Assembly: GCF_017968845.1 (NCBI RefSeq)
Contig: NZ_CP072876.1
Span: forward strand, 1,488,001-1,552,000
Length of the DNA stretch: 64,000 nt
Direction of reading: 5' to 3'
Source: Microbacterium sp. NIBRBAC000506063
GTDB taxonomy: Bacteria; Actinomycetota; Actinomycetes; Actinomycetales; Microbacteriaceae
Positions 27,781 through 36,532 of this stretch are shown piece by piece. The notes beneath the pieces are model-generated. The model searched no databases. It was not told the DNA's origin and saw only the letters and a list, made by a program, of their open reading frames with translations. The position numbers and the translations under genes were made by a program. Numbering within the stretch: position 1 is the first letter of the stretch; each line of letters opens with the position of its first letter.

Positions 27781-28272
27781 ATGCTTCCGCCGGCTGATCG
27801 CCTGGACATCATCGACCTCGTCCACCGATACGCCGCGCGGGTCGACATGCGCGACTTGCCCGGTGCGGCCGCGCTGTTCACCGCGGATGGCGTCCTCGCG
27901 GTGCCGCGGAAGCCGGGAGCGTCTTCGCGCATCGACGTCTTCGAGGGGCGAGCGGCGATCGAGAGAGCCCTCGCTCGCGTCCTCCGGTTGGACGGCACCG
28001 TGCACGAGATCGTCGGGCATGTGATCGACGCGGATCCGGCATCCGAAGACCGGGCGCGTGGGCGGACGGCGTGCGTCGCCCACCACTTCAGCCGGGGCAA
28101 GGACGACCAGTGGTACATCCACTACGACGACAACTATGTTCGTACCGCGGTAGGTTGGCGGCTCGCACGCCGTGCATTGACGATCGACGCGATGCGTCTG
28201 AGCGACGTGCGGCATCCGAGCGGGGCAGGCCCCGCTCGCCTCATGAGCCGAAGGAAAGACGAACCGCGCTGA
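27781..28272 (+). CDS. SnoaL/NTF2-like protein
   Basis: Intact, 163 residues. The cone-shaped NTF2 fold is suggested by ADRLDIIDLVHRYAARVDM, AALFTADGVLAVP, FEGRAAIERALARVL, and the strand pair HHFSRGKDDQWYIHYDDNY and GWRLARRALTIDAM. Families with this fold include ketosteroid isomerases, dehydratases and epoxide hydrolases, but the catalytic residues of ketosteroid isomerase cannot be assigned. Sixteen bases after the epimerase gene, last of the operon. Confidence 0.65.
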   Translation: MLPPADRLDIIDLVHRYAARVDMRDLPGAAALFTADGVLAVPRKPGASSRIDVFEGRAAIERALARVLRLDGTVHEIVGHVIDADPASEDRARGRTACVAHHFSRGKDDQWYIHYDDNYVRTAVGWRLARRALTIDAMRLSDVRHPSGAGPARLMSRRKDEPR

Positions 28273-28289
28273 CTTCGATCGCAGTCACA

Positions 28290-28405
28290 CCAGGGCGTTT
28301 CGACACTTCGGCGCGCTTCGCTTGCTCAGTGCGGCGCGCGATCGGCTGCGCCGCTCTTGCTCAACGACCGTTTGCACTCGTGCGCAGCACGAGCGCTCAG
28401 GGGCC
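28290..28405. repeat. Intergenic GC-rich repeat element, copy A
   Basis: The gap holds GTTTCGACACTTCGGC, GCTTCGCTTGCTCAGTGC and GCTCAACGACCG, partly self-complementary. Equivalent pieces occur at 36355-36500. Resembles short dispersed intergenic repeats seen in Microbacteriaceae genomes; function unknown, possibly a terminator between convergent genes. Confidence 0.45.
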
Positions 28406-28912
28406 TCAGCGCACGAAGCGGACTTCGAGGATCTCCTCGCCGAGGAAGGGCTCGCGCTGGGAGGCGCCGTCGAGGTGGAAGCCGTTGCGGGTGTAGAAGC
28501 GGTGCGCGCGGGGGTTGTCCTCGGCGACCCACAGGTAGAGCGGCTCGCCCTGGTCGACGGCCGCGTCGAAGAGCTGCTGGCCGAGGCCGGTGCTGTGCCA
28601 CTGGGCGAGCAGATAGATGAAGTAGAGCTCGCGTGCGGCGGGGGCGTCGTCGTCGCGGGCGGGGCCGGAGCCGACGAAGCCGACGATCTCGCCGTCGACG
28701 AGGGCGGCGCTCATGCGGTACTCCTCGCCCTGGGCGGCCCAGTGCGTCCACAGCTCGGCCATGCGGCGGGGCGAGACATTCTCGAGGACGGCCTTGCTGA
28801 TCAGGTGGTCGTAGGTCTCGTGCCAGCACTTCGCATGCACGCGACCCAGAGCCTCCGCGTCCACGTCGCGGACCGGACGGACAATCACCTCTGGGTGGGC
28901 TTCGGCGCTCAT
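28406..28912 (-). CDS. GNAT-family N-acetyltransferase
   Basis: Intact, 168 residues. VIVRPVRDVDAEALGRVH opens the fold, GEIVGFVGSGPA is beta-4, and LYFIYLLAQWHSTGLGQQLFDAA contains the acetyl-CoA pyrophosphate loop (Q/R-xx-G-x-G/A). LYLWVAEDNPRAHRFYTRNGF is the classical C-terminal strand-helix. The acceptor is unknown. Stands alone, convergent with the NTF2-like gene across the repeat element. Confidence 0.8.
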   Translation of the reverse strand: MSAEAHPEVIVRPVRDVDAEALGRVHAKCWHETYDHLISKAVLENVSPRRMAELWTHWAAQGEEYRMSAALVDGEIVGFVGSGPARDDDAPAARELYFIYLLAQWHSTGLGQQLFDAAVDQGEPLYLWVAEDNPRAHRFYTRNGFHLDGASQREPFLGEEILEVRFVR

Positions 28913-29044
28913 GTCGGCGACTCTACGCGTGCCGCGCCGACAAGTGAAATCGAGCGATGGTGGCACCACACAGCATCCGATGCTTTGGAGAGGTTCGACA
29001 AGCAACTTCTCGAAATCATGCACGAATGATTACGCTCACTCTTC

Positions 29045-29605
29045 GTGAACGTGATCTGGCGCACTCTCCTGACGATCTTCTCCGCCCGTCGCCGTCTGCG
29101 GAAGGGCGAGACCATCGCGCCGAACGGCGTGAGTCGCATCCGTGTCCGCACGCTGCCGACCGATCTCGACATCCTCATGCACATGAACAACGGTCGTTAC
29201 CTGTCGCTGTTCGACCTCGGCCGGTGGGATCTCCTGATCCGCACGGGCCTGTTCGACGCCATGAAGGATCGCGGCTGGTACGCGGTCGTGGCCGCCGAGA
29301 CGGTCACCTTCCGCAAGTCGCTGGAGCTCTGGCAGGCGTTCGACATCGAGTCGCGCATGATCGGGCACGACGACAAGTCGATCTTCCTCGAGCATCGGGC
29401 CGTCGTCGACGGCGAGGTCTATGCGCGCGTGATCGTGAGCTCCCGGATGCTGCGCCGCACCGGGGGCGTCGTCCGTCACGACGAGCTCTTCGCCGCGCTC
29501 GGACGCCCGGAGGGGCTGCCCGAGATCGACCCGTGGGTGCACGACTGGGCCACGGCGTCGGCGCTGCCCTCCACGAAGAAGCCCGCCCCGAGCGTCTGGG
29601 CGTGA
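29045..29605 (+). CDS. Acyl-CoA thioesterase-like hotdog protein
   Basis: Intact, 186 residues. VRTLPTDLDILMHMNNGRYLSLFDLGRWD is the 4-hydroxybenzoyl-CoA thioesterase/Them6-type segment with Asp and Asn near the catalytic site (quoted region residues 36-64). FRKSLELWQAFDIESRMIG and SIFLEHRAVVDGE form the sheet. GTG start; no strong RBS is visible. Single-gene unit. Confidence 0.75.
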   Translation: MNVIWRTLLTIFSARRRLRKGETIAPNGVSRIRVRTLPTDLDILMHMNNGRYLSLFDLGRWDLLIRTGLFDAMKDRGWYAVVAAETVTFRKSLELWQAFDIESRMIGHDDKSIFLEHRAVVDGEVYARVIVSSRMLRRTGGVVRHDELFAALGRPEGLPEIDPWVHDWATASALPSTKKPAPSVWA

Positions 29606-29668
29606 CCTGCCCGGATCTGCGCGGGTGATTCTGTGCCCGGCGGGCGAGTGCCGCCGCGGCATCCGATG

Positions 29669-29728
29669 TAAAGAATCCTTGACATAGAGAGTGCGTCGTC
29701 GTACGCTGAGCGTGTCAAATATTCTTTA
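29669..29728 (+). promoter_or_regulatory. Promoter bracketed by inverted XRE-type operator half-sites
   Basis: TTGACA (29679-29684) and TACGCT (29702-29707) are 17 bp apart, a good sigma-70-type promoter. TAAAGAATCCTTGACA (29669-29684) and its near-exact inverse TGTCAAATATTCTTTA (29713-29728) lie across and downstream of it, 14 of 16 bases matching. The downstream operon encodes an XRE regulator that is the obvious candidate ligand. Confidence 0.7.
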
Positions 29729-29742
29729 CGCCGGAGGTCGTC

Positions 29743-30176
29743 ATGGTCTACACAGAGCGCAACGTCTGGTCGAGCCTCGTCGCGAGCATCGTGGCAATGA
29801 CCGTCTACGTGACCGTCATCCTGCAGCGCGCGGGCTCGGGTCCGGTCACCGCGGTCGACTGGGTGGCGCCCATGCTCTGGACGATCGGGCTGAGCATCGT
29901 GGGGGCGATCGTCTTCAGCATCCTGTGGGGATCATCGCCGGGATGCGCGATCCCGAGGGTGCGACGACAACCGACATCCGCGACCGCGACATCAGTCGCA
30001 TGGGTGACCGCGTCGGGCAGTCCTTTCTCGTCATCGCCGGACTCGGCGTCATCGTGCTGTGCGCGCTCGGGGCCGACCTGTTCTGGATCGCCCACACCAT
30101 GTTCTTCGGCTTCGCCGTCTCGGCGATCACCGGCGGCGTCGCACAGCTCATCGCCTACCGCCGAGGGCTCGTCTGA
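29743..30176 (+). CDS. Small four-helix membrane protein
   Basis: About 144 residues with one G lost near 29930. Four hydrophobic segments are visible: VASIVAMTVYVTVIL, VAPMLWTIGLSIVGAIVFSILWG, FLVIAGLGVIVLCALGADLFW and HTMFFGFAVSAITGGVAQLIA. The middle loop, RDPEGATTTDIRDRDISRMGDR, is charged. Such proteins are regularly paired with a 70-residue XRE regulator as here (ATGA overlap). No function known. Confidence 0.7.
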
Positions 30177-30397
30177 TGGTCAAACCCACGCGGGTCACGA
30201 ACGTCATTCGCGCGCACCGCGAGGACGCCGGCCTCACCCAGGCCGAGCTCGCCCGGCGCATCGGCGTCACGCGGCAGACGCTCATCGCCATCGAGCAGGG
30301 CCGCTATTCGCCCACGCTCGAGCTCGCCTTCCAGATCGCCCGGGAGTTCGGCGTCGGCCTCGACACGGTCTTCCAGTACCCCGAGGAGTCACGATGA
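30176..30397 (+). CDS. XRE-family regulator
   Basis: Intact, 73 residues, consisting almost only of a helix-turn-helix: NVIRAHREDAGLTQAELARR, IGVTRQTLIAIEQGRYSPTLEL. Very compact YgzD-like class. Coupled to the membrane protein before it and the oxidoreductase after it (ATGA both sides). Probably represses its own operon through the inverted repeat at 29669-29728. Confidence 0.82.
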   Translation: MVKPTRVTNVIRAHREDAGLTQAELARRIGVTRQTLIAIEQGRYSPTLELAFQIAREFGVGLDTVFQYPEESR

Positions 30398-31385
30398 CCA
30401 CCACGATGCGCGCCTGGACGCAGCGCGGCTACGGCGGCCCGGAGACCGTCTCCCGAGAGCGGCTGCCGGTTCCGAGCCCGAAACCCCGTCAGGTGGTCGT
30501 GCGGATGCGGGCCGTGGGGCTCAACGCGGGGGACGTCCACCTCCTGCGCGGCGATCCCCTCCTCGTGCGACTGGCGTTCGGGCTGATGCGCCCGAAGCAG
30601 CCCGTCCGCGGCATGGACGTCGCCGGCAGGGTCACCGCCGTCGGAGCCAAGGTGTCGGGCTTCGCGGTCGGCGACGAGGTCGTGGCCGAGGCCGGCGGCG
30701 GAGGCCTCGCCTCCTTCGTCCCGGTGGACGCGAAGCGCCTGGCCCGCCGCCCGGAGAACGTGGATCCGGATGCTGCGGCGGTCCTCCCGATCGCCGCCGG
30801 CACCGCCGCCCAGGCGCTCGATCTCGCCGGAGTCGCGGCGGGGCACCGGGTGCTCGTGATCGGCGCCTCGGGCGGCGTCGGGACCTTCGCGGTGCAGCTG
30901 ACGACGATCCGCGGAGCCGAGGTGTGGGCCCTGTGCGGGCAGCACTCGCAGCAGCTCGTCGAGGATCTGGGCGCCGTGCGCACCTTCGACTACCGGCAGA
31001 CGGACGCCGGCGACCTGCTGGCGAACTCCTTCGACGCGATCATCGATCTCGCCGGCACGGCGCCGCTGCGGGTCCTCCACGATCTCCTCGCCCCCGCGGG
31101 CACGCTCGTGCTCGTCGGCGGCGAGGGCGGGAGGGTGCTCGGCCCGATCCCCGGATGCTGCAGGCGGCGCTGCTGCGCAAGAGGGAGGGGCGCCGCATCC
31201 GCCCTCTCGCGGCGAAGGCGGACGCCGAGCAGCTGCAGGATCTCCTCGCGCTCGCCGCGGAAGGGCGGCTCACCCCGGTGATCGAACGGCGATATTCCTT
31301 CGCCGAGGCGCAGACCGCGCTCGCGCACATCGACTCCGGCCGGGTGGTCGGCAAGATCGTGGTGATCGCGGCATCCGATTCCTGA
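30394..31385 (+). CDS. NADP-dependent zinc-free oxidoreductase (quinone-reductase/MDR family)
   Basis: About 330 residues with one base lost near 31150. MRAWTQRGYGGPETV, VVVRMRAVGLNAGDVHLLRGDP, GMDVAGRVTAVGAKV and GDEVVAEAGGGGLASF form the GroES-like domain without zinc ligands. HRVLVIGASGGVGTFAVQL is the NADP Rossmann loop, and HIDSGRVVGKIVV the usual end. Likely reduces quinones or enones. Third gene of the XRE operon, suggesting stress-induced expression. Confidence 0.82.
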
Positions 31386-31536
31386 GCGCTTCCTGTGGCG
31401 ATCACGGGCGTACGGGTGTCAGAATGGGATCTGGCGTGCTCGTGTCGCCCCTTCCTCGCCTGCTGAGAACCAGCGCGGGTCGAAGGGCCGCCGGGCCCGA
31501 GGACAGCGTCCGCCGCCCCACCTCACAAGGAGCATC

Positions 31537-32421
31537 ATGGCCACGCCTGAAACCACCCTCTCCACCGCTGCAGCCCCGACCCGCACCGCGCACCGCCGCC
31601 GGTACCTCATGTGCCGTCCGGAGCACTTCACGGTCAGCTACAAGATCAACCCGTGGATGGAGCCCGCCAAGCCCACCGACACCGCGCGCGCCCTCGAGCA
31701 GTGGCAGAAGCTGCACGACCTCTACCTGGAACTCGGGCACGAGGTCGAGCTCATCGAGCCGCTTCCCGACTACCCCGACATGGTCTACACCGCCAACGGC
31801 GGCTTCCTCATCGACGGCATCGCCTACGGGCCGAAGTTCCGCTTCACCGAGCGCGCGGGCGAGGCGCCGGCATTCATCCAGTGGTTCGCCGACAACGGCT
31901 TCGACGTGCGCGAGCCCGTCGAGACCAACGAGGGCGAGGGCGACTTCCTGCTCGTCGGCGACACGATCCTCGCCGGTACCGGCTTCCGCTCGACCGACGA
32001 CAGCCACCGCGAGGTCGGCGAGGTCTTCGGCCGTGAGGTCGTCTCCCTGACCCTCACCGATCCCCGCTTCTACCACCTCGACACCGCGATCGCCGTGCTC
32101 GACCCGATCGAGGGAACCGAGAACGGCGGCCCCGAGAAGGCGAACATCGCCTACCTCCCGGGCGCCTTCGACGAGGCCAGCCAGCAGATCCTCGCCGAGC
32201 GCTATCCCGACGCGATCCGCGTCGCCGACGAGGACGGCGCCGTGTTCGGGCTGAACTCGGCATCCGACGGCTACAACGTCATCATCTCCCCGCGCGCGAA
32301 GGGCTTCGAGCAGCAGCTGCGCGAGCGCGGATACAACCCCCTCACCGTCGACCTGTCCGAGCTGCTGCTCGGCGGCGGCGGCATCAAGTGCTGCACACTC
32401 GAACTGAGAGGCAAGCGATGA
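31537..32421 (+). CDS. ddaH: Dimethylargininase (DDAH-like amidinohydrolase)
   Basis: Intact, 294 residues. RRRYLMCRPEHFTVSYKINPW begins the fold; TANGGFLIDG, RFTERAGEAPAF, ETNEGEGDFLLVGDTILAG, the His segment RFYHLDTAIAVLD and the Cys segment GGGIKCCTLELRG provide the Cys-His-Glu machinery of the guanidino-group hydrolase family. Forms citrulline plus dimethylamine from methylated arginine, or acts on a related guanidine. It overlaps rocD (ATGA); the pair is frequent in actinobacteria and links arginine-derivative cleavage to ornithine use. Substrate not certain. Confidence 0.82.
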   Translation: MATPETTLSTAAAPTRTAHRRRYLMCRPEHFTVSYKINPWMEPAKPTDTARALEQWQKLHDLYLELGHEVELIEPLPDYPDMVYTANGGFLIDGIAYGPKFRFTERAGEAPAFIQWFADNGFDVREPVETNEGEGDFLLVGDTILAGTGFRSTDDSHREVGEVFGREVVSLTLTDPRFYHLDTAIAVLDPIEGTENGGPEKANIAYLPGAFDEASQQILAERYPDAIRVADEDGAVFGLNSASDGYNVIISPRAKGFEQQLRERGYNPLTVDLSELLLGGGGIKCCTLELRGKR

Positions 32422-33611
32422 CAGCCAACGTCACGACCGACGCCGAAGCGCACGTTGCGGAGAACTACCACCCCTTCCGGTGACGATCGCCAAGGGCGAG
32501 GGCACCTGGGTCGTCGATGTCGAGGGCAAGCGCTACCTCGACCTCCTCGCCGCGTACTCGGCGGTGAACTTCGGACACCTGCATCCGGCACTCGTGTCGG
32601 TGGTGAACGAGCAGCTGGGCGCGTGACGCTGACCAGCCGCGCCTTCCGCAACGACCGGCTGGAGCCCTTCGCCGCCGCGCTCGCGCGCCTGTGCGGCAAG
32701 GAGCTCGTGCTGCCGATGAACACCGGGGCCGAGGCCGTCGAGACCGGCATCAAGGTCGCCCGCGCGTGGGGCTATCGGGTCAAGGGCATCGCGCCGGGCA
32801 AGGCCCGCGTGGTCGTCGCCGGCGGCAACTTCCACGGCCGCACGACCACGATCGTCGGCTTCAGCGACGACGAGCAGGCGCGCGAGGGCTTCGGCCCCTT
32901 CACGCCCGGCTTCGACGTCGTGCCCTACGGGGATGCGGATGCCGTGGCCGCCGCCCTCACCGAAGAGACCGCCGCGGTGCTCATCGAGCCCATCCAGGGC
33001 GAGGCCGGCGTCATCATCCCGCCGGAGGCTACCTCCGCGCGATCCGCGAGCTGTGCACCGCGCACAACGTGCTGTTCATCGCCGACGAGATCCAGTCGGG
33101 CCTCGGACGGGTGGGCGAGACCTTCGCCTGCGACCGCGAGGGCGTCGTGCCCGACCTGTACCTGCTGGGCAAGGCGCTCGGCGGCGGCATCCTCCCGGTC
33201 TCGGCCGTGGTCGGAGACCGCGATGTGCTGGGCGTCATCCGCCCGGGCGAGCACGGCTCGACCTTCGGTGGCAACCCCCTGGCGGCCGCCGTCGGACTCC
33301 GCGTGGTCGAGATGCTCGAGACGGGGGAGTTCCAGGAACGCTCCCGTGCGCTGGGCTCGCACCTCGAAGGGCGCCTGGAGACGCTCGTGGGCAAGGGCGT
33401 GACGACTTACCGCGTCGCCGGTCTCTGGGCGGGCGTCGACATCGATCCCGCGCTCGGCACCGGCCGCGAGATCGCCGAGAAGCTCATGGACCGCGGCGTC
33501 CTGGTCAAGGACACCCACGGCCAGACCATCCGCATCGCGCCGCCGCTGGTGATCCGCCCCACCGAGATCGACTGGGCGATCGAGCAGCTGCGCATCGTGC
33601 TGGAGGGCTGA
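32418..33611 (+). CDS. rocD: Ornithine aminotransferase
   Basis: About 398 residues with three lost bases (near 32480, 32625 and 33030). Class-III PLP transaminase making glutamate-5-semialdehyde. WVVDVEGKRYLDLLAAYSAVNFGH, VLPMNTGAEAVETGIKVARAW, NFHGRTTTIVGFS, AVLIEPIQGEAGVI, LFIADEIQSGLGR and YLLGKALGGGILPVSAV (PLP-binding Lys) identify it. STFGGNPLAAAV and IRIAPPLVI complete it. Coupled to ddaH. Confidence 0.9.
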
Positions 33612-33617
33612 GCGGAA

Positions 33618-33637
33618 TCGGATGCCGCGGCATCCGA
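33618..33637. terminator. Perfect 20-bp palindrome between convergent genes
   Basis: TCGGATGCCGCGGCATCCGA is a perfect palindrome in the 36-base gap between rocD and the MFS gene. Likely bidirectional terminator; it is built from two opposed copies of the octamer GGCATCCG that is frequent in this window. Confidence 0.55.
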
Positions 33638-33647
33638 CCCGTCCATC

Positions 33648-35002
33648 TCAGCTGGTTCCGCCGCCCCTGTCTGAGTCCTTCGGAAGCCGCAGCGGCGTCG
33701 TGATCGCGGTCACGTCCTCGAGTCGGTCGGCCTCGAGGTCGCGGATCACCGAGATCGGCAGCGTCTCATCGACCGTGAGACGGAAGCGGGCGACCTCGCT
33801 GCGCCGCACGCGACCCGAGCGCGCCGTCCAGATCACGCCGATGAGGAACGCGACCAGTGCCATCACGCCGCCGAACAGGAGAGCGGCGCGCGGGTTGATC
33901 GCGTCGACGATCCACCCCGCGATCGGTGCGCCGACCGGGGTCGAGCCCATGATGACGGCCATGTACAGCGCGAGCACGCGGCCGCGGACCGCGCCATCCG
34001 TCGTCGTCTGCACATAGCCGTTGGCCGTCGTGAGCAACGTCACGACGGAGAAGCCCGTGAAGACGAGGGCGGCCGCGAACGTCCAGTACGTCGGCATGAG
34101 CGAGGCGACGATCGCCGCCACGCCGAAGCCGCCCGCGGCGAGGATGACCACCCGCATCCGGGCGCGGGCGCGGCGGGCCGCCAGCAGCGCGCCGGCGAGC
34201 GAGCCGATCGCGAGCACGGAGCTCAGCAGTCCGTAGCCGTCGGCATCGCGCCCGAACTCCAGTGCCATCGTGGAGGCGTAGATCGGGAAGTTCATGCCGA
34301 AGGCGCCGATGAGGAAGACGATGACGAAGATCGTGATGAGGTCGCCGCGTTTGGCCACGTAGCGGAAGCCCTCGGCGAAGCCGCCGCGTCGATTCCCTCG
34401 CGCGCTCGGCATGAGCTCGTTCCGGCGGATCATCAGCAGGGCGACGAGCATCGCGAGGAACGTCGCCGCGTTGAAGATGAACACCCAACCGGTACCGACG
34501 AGCACGATCAGGATGCCGCCGACGGCGGGGCCGGCCAGGCGCGCGAGGTTGAAGGAGGCCGAGTTCAGGGCGACCGCGTTTGGGGTGTCGTCGCGCGAGA
34601 CCATGTCGGAGACGAACGCCTGGCGCGCGGGGCGTCGAAGGCGTTGGCGACGCCGAAGGCCGCGGCGAAGCAGAACATCAGCGGCAGCGTCATGACGCCG
34701 GAGAGCAGCAGCACCGCGACGGCGATCGCCAGCAGCATGAGGGTCGTCTGGGTCGCCAGCAGCACGTTGCGCCGGTCGAAACGGTCGGCGACCCAGCCGG
34801 TGAAGCTCACCAGCACGAGCGGAGGGCCGAACTGCAGCGCCATCGTGATCCCGACCGCGGTGGCGTCGTGATTGGTCAGCTCGGTGAGCACGACCCAGTC
34901 CTGAGCCGTCGCCTGCATCCAGCCGCCGACGTTGGAGATGAGGGCGCCGAGGAACCAGATGCGGTAGTTGAAGCTCGCGAAGGAGCGGAACATCGCCTTC
35001 AT
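33648..35002 (-). CDS. MFS exporter (EntS/MFS_3 family)
   Basis: About 451 residues with one C lost near 34640. Twelve hydrophobic segments. FNYRIWFLGALISNVGGWMQ with AQDWVVLTELT opens the family; GWVADRFDRRNVLL is the MFS loop-2/3 motif, APARQAFVSDMVSRDD and NSASFNLARLAGPAVGG follow. The cytoplasmic tail of about 50 residues (VRRSEVARFRLTVDE) is charged. Coupled to a MarR repressor, a common arrangement for drug or metabolite efflux. Confidence 0.8.
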
Positions 35003-35439
35003 CGGTCGGTCACCCGCCGCATGAGGGCGCTCGCCGCGCGCAGGGTCGCGAGCTCCTCCTCGGTGAAGTCGAGCTCGGCGAGATCCTGGGCGAGCGCGGC
35101 GTCGCGTCTACGGACGGTCTCCTCGGCGATCCGATGGCCGGCCTCGGTGAGCTCGATGTTCACGCGACGGAGGTCGTCGGTGTCGGCGACGCGCACGACC
35201 CAGCCCTGCTCGACCATGCCGTTGACGGTGCTGGTCATCGTGGGGGAGGCGACGCGTTCGCACTCGGCCAGGCGGCTGATCGACTGGGTGCCGCGCAGGC
35301 GGAGGTGGCCGATCACCGAGAGTTGCGCATCCGACATGCCGTCCACGGCGCGATGTCGCCGCAGGCGCCTGGCGAGGCGGAACGTGGCGAGGCGGAGGTC
35401 GGTCGCAGTGAGGGAGAGGGATTCATCGGATGCAGACAT
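34999..35439 (-). CDS. MarR-family regulator
   Basis: Intact, 146 residues. Winged helix: MSDAQLSVIGHLRLRGTQSISRLAE, CERVASPTMTSTVNGM, GWVVRVADTDDLRRVNIELT (wing). Overlaps the MFS start (ATGA). Its start codon is covered by a strong palindrome, suggesting autorepression that also controls the exporter. Confidence 0.85.
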   Translation of the reverse strand: MSASDESLSLTATDLRLATFRLARRLRRHRAVDGMSDAQLSVIGHLRLRGTQSISRLAECERVASPTMTSTVNGMVEQGWVVRVADTDDLRRVNIELTEAGHRIAEETVRRRDAALAQDLAELDFTEEELATLRAASALMRRVTDR

Positions 35440-35459
35440 TAGATAGATAGTCTACCTAA
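35439..35459. promoter_or_regulatory. MarR operator overlapping its own start
   Basis: TTAGATAGA-TAG-TCTACCTAA is a 21-bp inverted repeat with one mismatched pair and AT-rich flanks, in contrast to the surrounding DNA. Located at the first base of the marR coding sequence. Confidence 0.72.
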
Positions 35460-35504
35460 ATTTCTTAGGGTGGGCCCGAGCGCGGGCATCCGTAGACTCG
35501 ACCC

Positions 35505-36363
35505 ATGGCACAGACCGCTGAGTTCACCGACGCGCACGGCATCGTCATCGTCTACGACATCCATCCGGTCGAGAATCCGCGCGGAATCGTGCAGCTCCTG
35601 CACGGCGTCGGCGAGCACGCCGGCCGCTACGGGAAGCTCATCGAGGCGCTGAACGGCGCCGGCTTCACCGTGTACGCCGACGACCACCGAGGGCACGGGC
35701 GCACCGGCATCCGACAGCACGGCACGCCCGAGCGCCTCGGCAAGCTCGGCAAGGGCGGTCTGACCGCGGCCAAGGAAGCCGTCTGGCAGCTCACCGAGAT
35801 CATCCGCGCCGAGCACCCCGACCTCCCGCTCATCCTGCTCGGGCACTCGTGGGGCTCGTTCCTCGCGCAGATGCTCGTCAACGACCACGCCTCGGCCTAC
35901 GACGCGCTCGTACTCAGCGGCTCCGCGCTGCGGATGCCGAACACGCTCAACGCGGCGCCCCTCAACGCGCGCTGGAAGGGGCCGGAGGCCACCGGCAACG
36001 AGTGGCTCTCCCGCGACCCGGAGGTCGGGAAGGCCTTCGACGACGACCCGCTCACGACGAGCACGCCCCTGCTGAAGCTCTTCGGCCCGATCGAGGCGGC
36101 CAAGCTCTACGGCCTCCCGCGAAGAACCTCTCCCGCGACATCCCCGTGCTCTCCATGGTCGGCCGTGATGACCCGGTCGGCGGGCGGTGAGCGTGCACAA
36201 GCTCTCGGATGCCTACCGCACGCGGTCCGGGCTCACCGATGTCACGACCCTCGTCTATCCGGACGCCCGGCACGAGATCTTCAACGAGCTGCAGCAGGAC
36301 GAAGTGCGCGCCGACCTGCTGGCGTGGCTGGACACGCGCTTCCCGGCCGCACCCGGTCGTTGA
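35505..36363 (+). CDS. Monoacylglycerol-lipase-like alpha/beta hydrolase
   Basis: About 286 residues with two lost bases (near 36120 and 36185). GIVQLLHGVGEHAGRYGKL (oxyanion region), YADDHRGHGRTG, LILLGHSWGSFLAQ (nucleophile GHSWG), IPVLSMVGRDDPVGG (Asp) and YPDARHEIFNEL (His) complete the triad. The stop lies inside repeat element copy B. Hydrolyses monoglycerides or lysophospholipids, by family. Confidence 0.82.
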
Positions 36364-36500
36364 GCGAGGACACTTCGACTCGCTGCGCTCGCTCAGCGCG
36401 GGTCTCCGCGACGAGTCGAAACGGGGTGACCTTTCCGATCGGTTCGCCGCGTTTCGTCTCCGATGCCTGACGGCATCTCCGCTCAACGACCGGGGTGCCC
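36355..36500. repeat. Intergenic GC-rich repeat element, copy B
   Basis: Contains CGGTCGTTGAGCGAGG at the left and GCTCAACGACCGG at the right as inverted ends, with CTCGCTGCGCTCGCTCAGCG and GACGAGTCGAAACGG inside. It overlaps the end of the hydrolase gene and shares pieces with copy A. Looks like a miniature repeat that provided a terminator and a new stop. Confidence 0.5.
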
Positions 36501-36532
36501 TCAGAAGGTGGATGCCCGCGTAGGCTGATCCT

